From contig CAJOKR010000056.1 of assembly GCA_905235135.1 (NCBI GenBank), positions 1 to 32,723 of the forward strand: a stretch of 32,723 bases of DNA, written 5' to 3'. Below, piece by piece: positions 1 through 6,292 of the stretch. Every line of letters starts with the position of its first letter. The stretch's first letter is position 1. The notes beneath the pieces are model-generated. The model was given only the letters and a program-made list of their open reading frames with translations, did not search any database and was not told where the DNA came from. Both the position numbers and the translations under genes were made by a program. The DNA comes from an uncultured Bacteroidales bacterium (GTDB taxonomy: Bacteria > Bacteroidota > Bacteroidia > Bacteroidales > WCHB1-69).

Positions 1-18
1 GTTTTGCAGTGGGGTTCA

Positions 19-615
19 TTACGGTGTTACATAAAACTTGTCCGTGTTGATCAAAACAATGCTCGTTTTGTTGACGACCTCGTTTTCGCGCAAATTGGTT
101 TTGACCGTCTCGATGGCCGATTTTGAGATTTTTGGAAGCATATTGGTCCAAAACACCACAATCAGGTACTCGGAATCGTCATGGATTCCGTAAATGTCTC
201 TGATTTTTGACAGATTCTGCATTTGCAGGGTGATGGTGACGGCTGACACTGGCGGGAACGTTTCAAACCGTTGATCCGTATTCCAGTTCAGGTTGGAGAG
301 TCCGCCCTTTGCCGTGCAATTGATATGATAGGAGAGGAGAGAGTCTTTTTTGAAATAGAGGATTTGAACAGGCTGGACGGCAGTCTGATGTTGCCATAAA
401 CTATCTTGAATACACGTCCGATAAGCGTCAAACTGTTCGTAATCACTGACTATAGGGTTGATTTTGAAATTCCGGTCCAAGACAGAAGTAATCATTTGAT
501 CATAATCTTTTTGGTCAAACTGCTTTATGGGTTTGAAATCGTACAGTACCCCACAGCCGGCCAGCAGTATTGCGGTGGCAAAACACAAGATGACGATATG
601 GCTTATATTCTTCAT
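19..615 (-). CDS. Hypothetical lipoprotein
   Basis: A 198-residue protein of unknown function. I chose the Met at 615 over the longer in-frame start at 654 because it begins directly with a lipoprotein signal peptide: a Lys near the N-terminus, a hydrophobic stretch and lipobox LLAGC with the lipidated Cys at residue 21. The mature part is predicted soluble and mixed alpha/beta, has no transmembrane segment, and matches no domain I recognise. It is probably anchored in the outer or inner membrane facing the periplasm. A weak -7-like box (TATCTTCG, minus strand, 642-649) lies about 27 bases upstream of the start. A hairpin repeat module separates it from the FISUMP gene upstream on the same strand. 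Gene and signal peptide are well supported; the function is unknown. Confidence 0.75.
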   Translation of the reverse strand: MKNISHIVILCFATAILLAGCGVLYDFKPIKQFDQKDYDQMITSVLDRNFKINPIVSDYEQFDAYRTCIQDSLWQHQTAVQPVQILYFKKDSLLSYHINCTAKGGLSNLNWNTDQRFETFPPVSAVTITLQMQNLSKIRDIYGIHDDSEYLIVVFWTNMLPKISKSAIETVKTNLRENEVVNKTSIVLINTDKFYVTP

Positions 616-661
616 AATTCTGTGATGTTTAATTGATGCGGCGAAGATACACATTTTATTC

Positions 662-806
662 TTCGGAACAAACGAGACTTTTACGATTCACGACCTCGTG
701 CCAGCGGCACGAAATCTCAATAACCCCACACGAAACGAACGGAGTGAGTGCCGTGTGGGGTATGGCAGCGGGTGCGAAAAGCTGTGTGTCGAAGACACAC
801 TACTAT
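662..806. repeat. Three-hairpin repeat module, copy 1
   Basis: This 145-bp block recurs almost unchanged at 5545-5688. It holds three hairpins in a row: CGTGCC-AGC-GGCACG (697-711); a 9-bp stem CCCCACACG/CGTGTGGGG around an inner CGAACGGAGTGAG stretch (about 724-760); and GTGTGTC-GAA-GACACAC (784-800). It directly abuts the FISUMP stop codon at 807 and precedes the lipoprotein start at 615, so it may act as a terminator or mRNA-end structure. No coding function is apparent. Confidence 0.85.
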
Positions 807-1769
807 TCAATCGCGGACACAGCGGACCGAAAATCCGGATTTCATACTGCTGAGGTCTCTGTTTACACGCGCTTCGTTGAGATACAGGTCGCGACACCAT
901 GCGGAATTGTAAATATTATCCCGCGTTGCACTCCAAAAGTGAGCGAATTGTCCCATATAATGAGGCGTAGGAGAACCGTAACCGTTGTCAACAAAACCTG
1001 CAGGAAAGGCGGAAAAACCCGAAGCGTTGTGGTTGGGATCTGACTCATTGCCAGGTGCCCCCACCTTAGAGGAAGCGTCCCAACCTTCGCCTGCCAGCTT
1101 GCCCGCATGGTCGCCGCGCCAATCGAAATCAGACACATCCATCGCGGTCTGCGTTTGCTCCATCGTTGTCCACTCCGCATCGCTTGGCAAATGCCAACCC
1201 GACGGACAGACACCCTGCACGCCGCTTGGGCTGGCACTGCTGGAAGCCTCTCCATGCATCGCCGCCGGCCAATTGTAGTAGTGGCCCAGCTTTTCCAGCG
1301 GATGATAAAGGTCGGAGTAGCTATAATAGTATGGATCGGTCAAACTCGAGTTAAGATAGTCAGCGGGAATTTCCGTGCCATCGGCATAGTGCGTTGTACG
1401 CAGGTTCTCTCTCATCCACAGTTGGCTACCAATCCATATTGCGTCATAACTGTTGCCGTCGTAATCTATTACTGCATTGTGCACAATGGTGCCTGCCTTG
1501 TCGCTGAACATCGCGACGTACTCGGCATCGCCGCACACCACAATCTTGCGCGGATTGGTGGCATCGCCGTCGTTCCAGCGGATAAAAGAGTGGCCTTCCG
1601 CAGGTACAGCTGTGATCGTGACCGTTTCGCCATCCTTATAACTGCCAGATCCTGTTACAGATCCCCATTCCGTGTTGTTGGATTTCACCATGATGGTGTA
1701 ACTTTTCTTACAGCCCGTCAAGGACAGGAAGAGCACTATGCCCAACATCAAAATTGATTTTTTTTCCAT
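807..1769 (-). CDS. FISUMP-domain lipoprotein with InlB-type repeat
   Basis: A 320-residue predicted surface or periplasmic lipoprotein. The start at 1769 gives a clean signal peptide with lipobox LSLTGC (Cys20); the longer frame to 1829 would place 20 residues before it. Residues about 23-90 resemble the bacterial InlB B-type/divergent repeat (GSVTGSGSYKDGETVTITAVPAEGHSF, in part). Residues about 95-320 are a FISUMP domain (Fibrobacter succinogenes major paralogous domain), recognised by IGSQLWMRENLRTT, the Y-DG-EIP segment, GVCPSGWHLPSDAEW, FWSAT and the terminal SVRCVRD. FISUMP proteins are exported and often lineage-expanded; their role is unclear, though adhesion or glycan contact is often suggested. 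The -7 box at 1806-1813 and the upstream block are shared with the second FISUMP gene (6293-7666). Confidence 0.88.
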   Translation of the reverse strand: MEKKSILMLGIVLFLSLTGCKKSYTIMVKSNNTEWGSVTGSGSYKDGETVTITAVPAEGHSFIRWNDGDATNPRKIVVCGDAEYVAMFSDKAGTIVHNAVIDYDGNSYDAIWIGSQLWMRENLRTTHYADGTEIPADYLNSSLTDPYYYSYSDLYHPLEKLGHYYNWPAAMHGEASSSASPSGVQGVCPSGWHLPSDAEWTTMEQTQTAMDVSDFDWRGDHAGKLAGEGWDASSKVGAPGNESDPNHNASGFSAFPAGFVDNGYGSPTPHYMGQFAHFWSATRDNIYNSAWCRDLYLNEARVNRDLSSMKSGFSVRCVRD

Positions 1770-1805
1770 TGTATTAAGATACTTGTTAAACGTTATTTTC
1801 CGCTG

Positions 1806-1813
1806 CAAAAATA
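1806..1813 (-). promoter_or_regulatory. -7 promoter box of FISUMP lipoprotein gene
   Basis: On the minus strand this reads TATTTTTG followed by CAGC, a strong Bacteroidetes sigma-ABfr -7 box, about 36 bases upstream of the ATG. The surrounding bases align with the promoter of the second FISUMP gene. Confidence 0.7.
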
Positions 1814-1834
1814 CCATTCTTTCGCCCATAAATA

Positions 1835-1971
1835 TTCCGTCATCCCTAAAATATGTTCCGTCTCAACCAAAAATATGACGAGTGGGGTATTATTTGAGGC
1901 TTAACGGATAAAAACAGCGTTGAAAATCAAGATGTTGTCGAAAACCGCCAGGTTATGGATGTGAGACGGAA
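1835..1971. promoter_or_regulatory. Upstream control block of FISUMP gene, copy 1
   Basis: This block is highly similar to 7813-7949. It contains direct repeats of TTCCGTC starting at 1835 and 1856 (21 bp apart) and a far inverted pair, TTCCGTCTCA (1856-1865) with TGAGACGGAA (1962-1971). The middle (roughly 1888-1960) is also conserved between copies. The proximal sites lie about 22 and 43 bp upstream of the -7 box. Two-turn spacing of short direct repeats is typical of LytTR-family binding sites, and a LytTR gene lies next to the other copy. That it is an operator is inference. Together with the operator at 2022-2082 it fills most of the 428-bp gap between 1770 and 2197. Confidence 0.6.
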
Positions 1972-2010
1972 TAAAGCGGGGTTTTGAGAGGGAATTTAAG
2001 GAAACAATGA

Positions 2011-2018
2011 TATTTTTG
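2011..2018 (+). promoter_or_regulatory. Candidate -7 box upstream of the toxin operator
   Basis: TATTTTTG lies three bases before the left arm of the large inverted repeat at 2022-2082, so a protein bound to the repeat would cover the transcription start. It would give a leader of about 180 bases before the toxin ATG. Confidence 0.45.
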
Positions 2019-2021
2019 GAT

Positions 2022-2082
2022 TTTATTGTCCATAGACAACAAAAATGAAAAAATATGATTTTTATTGTTTATGGACAATAAA
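2022..2082. promoter_or_regulatory. Double-palindrome operator of the DUF3990/XRE locus
   Basis: Two 25-bp arms (2022-2046 and 2058-2082) form an inverted repeat with only two mismatches and an 11-bp spacer. Each arm is itself an imperfect palindrome around TTGTC-CATA-GACAA or TTGT-TTATGG-ACAA. Such dyads are typical binding sites of homodimeric XRE repressors, and the second gene of the locus encodes an XRE domain, so autoregulation is the likely role. This is inferred from structure, not shown. Confidence 0.65.
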
Positions 2083-2163
2083 TATTGTTGTTTTTGGATT
2101 AAAGGTGGGCATAGTACATTTTACCGCCATCACAATAATAAACCTACCGAACGAAAAAAAATG

Positions 2164-2171
2164 TATTTTTG
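2164..2171 (+). promoter_or_regulatory. -7 promoter box of the toxin gene
   Basis: TATTTTTG followed by C, 26 bases before the ATG at 2198; a consensus Bacteroidetes -7 box at the usual distance. It supports 2198 rather than 2045 as the start. Confidence 0.65.
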
Positions 2172-2197
2172 CAAACTCTCGTTATAACGATACATAT

Positions 2198-2875
2198 ATG
2201 GAAAAGATGACATTGTTTCACGGATCGGCGAAGGTGATAGAAGAACCTGTTTTCGGTGCAGGGAACCCCAAAAATGACTATGGATTAGGGTTTTACTGCA
2301 CGAAGGATTTGGAATTGGCCAAGGAGTGGGCCTGCGCGGAACTGCGGGGCGGTTTTGCGAACAAGTATTCTTTGGAGACACAAGGTCTGGAGACTTTGCA
2401 TCTGAATGAGAAACCTTATCACATTTTGAACTGGCTTGCCATCCTGCTGGAAAACAGAACCTTTTTCACCTCTTCGGGGCTTCCCACGGAAGCACGTAAC
2501 TATTTGTTGGATAACTTCCTTCCAGCATATAAAGATTACGACCTCATCATCGGATATCGTGCCGACGATTCCTATTTCTCCTTTGCGAGCGCATTCCTGA
2601 ACAACACTATCTCGTTGGAGCAGTTGCGACGGGCAATGCATTTGGGGCTCTTGGGGGAGCAGGTGGTGCTCAAAAGTGCCAAGTCCTTTGAAACCTTGCA
2701 TTTCGAAGGTTTCATCCCTGCCGACGGGAATGTCTATTTCCTGAAACGGCAGGCACGGGACAGACAAGCACGGGAAGATTACAAAAAGGAAAAAAGTGCC
2801 GAAAAAGCGGCGGATGCCGTTTATATGATTGATATTTTAAGACAAAAATGGAACAATGATGACCCGCGCCTATAA
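2198..2875 (+). CDS. DUF3990 protein, probable ADP-ribosyltransferase-fold toxin
   Basis: A 225-residue cytoplasmic protein with no signal peptide. The start at 2198 (MEKMTLFHGS) is preferred over 2045: it puts the family's first conserved strand at the N-terminus, and the region before it holds the operator and promoter. The conserved features are LFHGS (His8), GNPKNDYGLGFYCT (Tyr33), LAKEWA, DLIIGYRADDSYF (115-127) and GEQVVLKS (Glu154). From family knowledge, DUF3990 belongs to the ADP-ribosyltransferase fold group, where a His-Tyr-Glu style triad binds NAD; His8/Tyr33/Glu154 have the right order and spacing but the assignment is inference. The C-terminal 40 residues are highly charged and helical. 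The gene overlaps the next one by 20 bp, indicating coupled translation. Likely the toxic partner of a two-gene toxin-antitoxin pair; target unknown. Confidence 0.78.
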   Translation: MEKMTLFHGSAKVIEEPVFGAGNPKNDYGLGFYCTKDLELAKEWACAELRGGFANKYSLETQGLETLHLNEKPYHILNWLAILLENRTFFTSSGLPTEARNYLLDNFLPAYKDYDLIIGYRADDSYFSFASAFLNNTISLEQLRRAMHLGLLGEQVVLKSAKSFETLHFEGFIPADGNVYFLKRQARDRQAREDYKKEKSAEKAADAVYMIDILRQKWNNDDPRL

Positions 2876-3503
2876 CGAACTGTATCTCGAAGACGCCATG
2901 CGCAACATGGGGGCCATGCTGGACTATGCCGTCCGGGAATGCCACCATGACATTGGGTGGTTCTACAATCTGTTTCTCACCAGCGGAATATCCGAGCAGG
3001 TGGCGATTGGTAACGTCCGATACATTGCAGGGATGTCCGGGGTGGAACTGGCCAACGAGGTGACGAGGAGAACCACCGGCAAAAGCAGGGTGGAAGCGGT
3101 CTATATCTGCGACGGGGACACCCCTGAATACTGGGCGGGATGGGCACTGGCCTTCTACCAATGGTTTTCGGCCCGCTCGTTCGAGCAACTGCAACGGGAC
3201 GGACTGAGCATCGAAATCGTCATATCCCTCTATCCGACCCACCACGAGGCGGATCTCACCAAGTTCGCCCAAACTGCCGATGCCATCATCCGAGAACAGA
3301 CGGGAAAGCGTCCCTGCAGCCTCAAAACGCTCCGCAAGGAGGCGCATCTCACGCAGCAGGAGCTTTCAGAGCTGAGTGGCGTAACTCTCCGGATGATACA
3401 AGCTTACGAGCAAGGCGACCAGGACATTCGCCGCGCCGAGGCCCGCACCGTGTTCGCCCTCGCCCGCGCCCTCGGCTGCCGCGTTGAAATGCTCTTCGGG
3501 TAA
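2856..3503 (+). CDS. XRE-family HTH protein, probable antitoxin of DUF3990
   Basis: A 215-residue protein in two parts. Residues 5-150 match a family I know from the same gene neighbourhood in Firmicutes and Bacteroidetes, with marks LFLTSGISEQ, GNVRYIAGMSGVELANEV, PEYWAGWALAFYQWFSARSFEQL and ISLYPTHHEADLTKFAQTAD. Residues 155-215 are an XRE/HTH_3 DNA-binding domain (LRKEAHLTQQELSELSGVTLRMIQAYEQ, in part; then LARALGCRVEMLF). It starts inside the toxin gene. The long N-terminal part probably binds the toxin while the HTH represses from the double palindrome at 2022-2082; both points are inference. From memory, related loci often also encode a small DUF3791 protein; none is present here. Toxin first, regulator second is the reverse of the classic type II order. 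Confidence 0.78.
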   Translation: MMTRAYNELYLEDAMRNMGAMLDYAVRECHHDIGWFYNLFLTSGISEQVAIGNVRYIAGMSGVELANEVTRRTTGKSRVEAVYICDGDTPEYWAGWALAFYQWFSARSFEQLQRDGLSIEIVISLYPTHHEADLTKFAQTADAIIREQTGKRPCSLKTLRKEAHLTQQELSELSGVTLRMIQAYEQGDQDIRRAEARTVFALARALGCRVEMLFG

Positions 3504-3549
3504 GGGGAAGAAGGGCCTGTTGAACACAAAAAGAGGTGAACACTTCTGG

Positions 3550-4042
3550 TCAATTTATCGCTTGTTTCTTCCCTGCCATGAACTGATAGCCAATATTGAG
3601 GCCGATAGTCGTCATATTGAGCAACATTCTTCCTGACGACTGGTATTTGGCAGGGAATGATTGAATCGTACTATAGACAAAACTCATCCGTTTGGTGAAA
3701 TCCACATTGAAGTTGAGACCAAAAACAAAATTATGGCTTGGGTTCAAGAAATCGTAATCCAAAAATACCGCTCATTAATTCTGCACTCCCTCCAAAACCC
3801 GATTTCGTTGTGAATTGATAGCCTAAGGATAATTCATTCCCGTATGAAATCAGCGGTGCCCAACCTAACGACGGATCACAATGATAGTCAAAATGCCCTT
3901 TGGGTCGAATGATGTTGTTGTACTGTATTGTGAATGAGTGGACCGTCTTATCCGAAAAAGGTCTTTTCCTGATGGTGTCATTGTGGGCGTGCGCCATCGT
4001 TCCTATTATCAGTACAAACGTAATACTAATAAGCTTTTTCAT
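3550..4042 (-). pseudogene. Frameshifted small outer-membrane beta-barrel protein
   Basis: Two adjacent minus-strand frames make one protein. The upstream frame (start 4042) encodes a signal peptide (MKKLISITFVLIIGTMAHA) and beta-rich sequence ending SAELMSGIF. The downstream frame continues as DYDFLNPSHNFVFGLNF and ends at 3550 with IGYQFMAGKK. The frames join at a T5 run near 3757-3761; removing one T restores SGILDYDFLNPS and a 163-residue protein. Alternating polar and aromatic strands (SLGYQF, NIGYQF) fit a small outer-membrane barrel. A single homopolymer change means this may be a real recent pseudogene, a phase-variable state or an assembly error. Confidence 0.7.
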
Positions 4043-4104
4043 ATAATTCTTGTTTTTTCGGTTTTCCCACGAGAAATACAACGCTCTTACTTAACCCTTA
4101 TTAA

Positions 4105-4146
4105 TAGTAGTGTGTCTCCGACACACAGCCTCGCGTAACCCACACC
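4105..4146 (-). repeat. Partial inverted copy of the three-hairpin module
   Basis: Read on the minus strand, this matches the end of the 5545-5688 module: GCGAGGCTGTGTGTC, loop GGA, GACACAC and ACTACTA. The hairpin GTGTGTC-TCC-GACACAC occupies 4110-4126 on the plus strand. It begins three bases after the S41 protease stop codon, again a gene 3' end. Confidence 0.75.
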
Positions 4147-4149
4147 TAC

Positions 4150-5508
4150 TCAGTCCATCTTCGCCACAACCCTCCGAAACAGCTTCTCTGCGGTGGTCGC
4201 CTTGTAGCAGTCCGAGAAATCCATCGGGATGTCGGAGACGAAACCGTAGGAGGTCTCTGTGCCTTCGGGACTGAAGGTGCGCCAGGTGTTGAAACGGACA
4301 ATCATCCCCGACGGTAGATTGAGCTGGTAGGGGTTGCCCGTGGCGCCGGAGGTCTTCTCCCCATAGAAAACGATGCTTTTGTCCTGATGCAGCCTCGATA
4401 CTAACCATTCGGCTGCGGAAGCGGTGTTGTTGCCTTGAATCACCATCACTTTCCCCTTGAAATTGTCCGGATAATAAGGGTTGGGGTACCTTGTGGACGG
4501 AATCGTATAGAAATAGGTGCCGTTTTTCATCTGGCACACGATATCGTCAGGATCGGCATTCTCCCCGCAGCGGTACGAACCCTGCGCCTTCATGTAGGCG
4601 ATATTCATCTTGGAAAGGATGGTCTCCGACGAGAACGAATCCACCTTGGCCAGGAAACCAACTACATCGTCCGTGTTAAACGACTGACCGCCAACGTTGT
4701 GCGTCAAATCAAGAATGATGCGCTGACATTTGGCAAGGCTGTCCTTATGCTGCAGAAAGAACTGTTTTCCCGTTTCAAAGCAGTCCGTGAGCCGCAGGTA
4801 GCCCGTTCCCGATGCATGATCGATATAGCAGATATTCTCCTTGTTCCGCTCATAATCGTTTACGTACCAGTCGTTTGACGGGTCATCCACCAACTTTTCC
4901 GCTGGCAGCGACAGTTGGTAGAGGGTGTCGCCCTTCAGTGTCAGGTCGAACATCGTCCCATATGGAAAAAGGGTCCAAAGGCCCATGAAGGACATGGCAA
5001 TCTGCAGGCGGTGGTCGTCGTTGGTGGCCGGTACGTAGGGAAGCATGTTCTCGCGCATGTAGGTCACCGCGTCCACCCCGTTGATGCTGACAACCTCGTC
5101 CCCGACGCGCATCCTGTCTGCGTATTTCGAGGCGAAGTTCGTCAGAAACAGCTTGCCGTCCCTGTATTCCGTGCGGATGTACGGCTGCGCGAGGGGCGCA
5201 ACCAACCACGGCGCATCCACCACGTAGGTGTGGCTGTTTTGGAAGCTGGCCAGGTACCGCATAATGGCCTTGCTGTACGCGTAATCGTCCTCCGTGGCCC
5301 GCACCACCGGCACAAACGCCCGGTACAGGCTGTCTGCATCTACTTTGGCGCAGTGGTCCATATTGTCGAAGTTGTACGCCATTTCCCGCCAGATTAGGGA
5401 AAGTTCGTAAGCTTTTTGGTCAGGGGTGAGGGTGTTGGGTAGGGGCTGGCTCTGTGCGAGGAACGGAAGGAGCAGCAGTGATAATGCTATTGTGATGAGT
5501 TTTTTCAT
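4150..5508 (-). CDS. Periplasmic S41-family (C-terminal processing) peptidase
   Basis: A 452-residue exported serine protease with a Sec signal peptide (MKKLITIALSLLLLPFLAQS). The order is an N-terminal helical region (30-100), a PDZ-like segment around FASKYADRMRVGDEVVSINGVD (125-146), and an S41 protease domain (225-450). The core is visible: GYLRLTDCF, IILDLTHNVGG (264-274), the nucleophile Ser364 in GNNTASAAEWL, and Lys385 in GEKTSGATGNP, the Ser-Lys dyad of Ctp/Tsp and tricorn-like proteases. Family members trim or degrade periplasmic or secreted proteins. It stands alone between two hairpin repeat modules, so the substrate is not indicated. The length is normal and there is no sign of disruption. 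Confidence 0.9.
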   Translation of the reverse strand: MKKLITIALSLLLLPFLAQSQPLPNTLTPDQKAYELSLIWREMAYNFDNMDHCAKVDADSLYRAFVPVVRATEDDYAYSKAIMRYLASFQNSHTYVVDAPWLVAPLAQPYIRTEYRDGKLFLTNFASKYADRMRVGDEVVSINGVDAVTYMRENMLPYVPATNDDHRLQIAMSFMGLWTLFPYGTMFDLTLKGDTLYQLSLPAEKLVDDPSNDWYVNDYERNKENICYIDHASGTGYLRLTDCFETGKQFFLQHKDSLAKCQRIILDLTHNVGGQSFNTDDVVGFLAKVDSFSSETILSKMNIAYMKAQGSYRCGENADPDDIVCQMKNGTYFYTIPSTRYPNPYYPDNFKGKVMVIQGNNTASAAEWLVSRLHQDKSIVFYGEKTSGATGNPYQLNLPSGMIVRFNTWRTFSPEGTETSYGFVSDIPMDFSDCYKATTAEKLFRRVVAKMD

Positions 5509-5544
5509 GTTGTATTGGGTTTGTTATTCGATAATGGCTTGTTT

Positions 5545-5688
5545 TTCGGAACAAACGAGACTTTTACGATTCACGGCCTCGTGCCAGCGGCACGAAATCT
5601 CAATAACCCCACACGAAACGAACGGAGTGAGTGCCGTGTGGGGTATGCGGCGGGTGCGCGAGGCTGTGTGTCGGAGACACACTACTAT
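5545..5688. repeat. Three-hairpin repeat module, copy 2
   Basis: A 144-bp near-identical copy of 662-806, differing by a few substitutions and one 1-bp indel between the second and third hairpins. Hairpins: CGTGCC-AGC-GGCACG (5580-5594), CCCCACACG/CGTGTGGGG (5607-5643) and GTGTGTC-GGA-GACACAC (5666-5682). It lies between the S41 gene and the lipocalin-like gene upstream of it. Confidence 0.85.
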
Positions 5689-5728
5689 CACTATCGATGG
5701 ACCACATCCACTGTTACACATATAGTGG

Positions 5729-5827
5729 CGTGCCTCTGGCACGATAGTATTCGCGGGTGATCCCCAAGCCCCACACTGCGGCTGTCGCCTTATGTGGGGT
5801 TACTGAGATGGCGTGCATCCTGCACGC
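5729..5827. repeat. Cluster of three further hairpins
   Basis: Three more hairpins follow module copy 2: CGTGCC-TCT-GGCACG (5729-5743), CCCCACA/TGTGGGG (5769-5799) and GCGTGCA-TCC-TGCACGC (5811-5827). The first two are variants of hairpins in the three-hairpin module and in the 16279-16518 array. With copy 2 they make a run of six hairpins that fills the 353-bp gap between 5509 and 5861, where I see no gene. Confidence 0.75.
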
Positions 5828-5861
5828 GGCGGGGAAACCGCACATGAACGCCAAAAAGACA

Positions 5862-6263
5862 CTATTTGACCCTCTTCAACGTCATGCGGTGTTTCTGCCC
5901 GAAAGACTGTGCCCACGTGTCGGAATACAACACGAGTTCCTTTTTCTTGTAGGATTCCACCGTCCAAACCTGATGGTCGAAATTTAGCAGGCCGGTGGAT
6001 TCGTCATAATCCCAGTTAAGGGTCTCCGTAACACCATACCAAATATCCTGATAGGTACCGTCCGCGGAAAAGATATAAGTTTGTACAGGATCGTCCGCAG
6101 ACAGCTCCTCTACCCACTCATCGCTATTTACAGCTTGGTGCTGGAAACTTGTGCATTCCCATTTCCCGACAAACGTGTCTTTTGTTACTTTCTTGTCGGA
6201 GCAGGAAGTCAATACGGTTACGGTGGCCAATGCCACTGCCAGAATGATAATTACTTTTTTCAT
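5862..6263 (-). CDS. Lipocalin-like lipoprotein
   Basis: A 133-residue lipoprotein. The start at 6263 gives MKKVIIILAVALATVTVLTSC with the lipidated Cys at residue 21; the longer frame to 6311 overlaps the upstream gene and was rejected. The mature part has the usual opening of Bacteroidetes lipocalin-like families (DTFVGKWECTSF) followed by beta strands (YIFSADGTYQDIWYG, LNWDYDESTGLLNF, ELVLYS), ending in MTLKRVK. Such proteins form small beta-barrels of unknown ligand, anchored in the periplasm or outer membrane. It lies 29 bp downstream of the second FISUMP gene on the same strand, so the two are probably co-transcribed. A hairpin cluster follows its stop. Confidence 0.78.
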   Translation of the reverse strand: MKKVIIILAVALATVTVLTSCSDKKVTKDTFVGKWECTSFQHQAVNSDEWVEELSADDPVQTYIFSADGTYQDIWYGVTETLNWDYDESTGLLNFDHQVWTVESYKKKELVLYSDTWAQSFGQKHRMTLKRVK

Positions 6264-6292
6264 TGTTTTGGGTTTTAATAATGGATGATTAT

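Noticed and set aside
1107..1757. Open frame antisense to the FISUMP lipoprotein gene
   Set aside because: It runs through FISUMP codons on the other strand and has no promoter; the FISUMP gene is well supported.
2045..2197. N-terminal extension of the DUF3990 protein from the ATG at 2045
   Set aside because: This stretch contains half of the operator, a consensus -7 box and AT-rich non-protein-like codons; family similarity starts at 2198.
5426..5760. Short plus-strand open frames over the hairpin module
   Set aside because: They are translations of palindromic repeat DNA, also produced by the copy at 662-806, with no promoter or family match.
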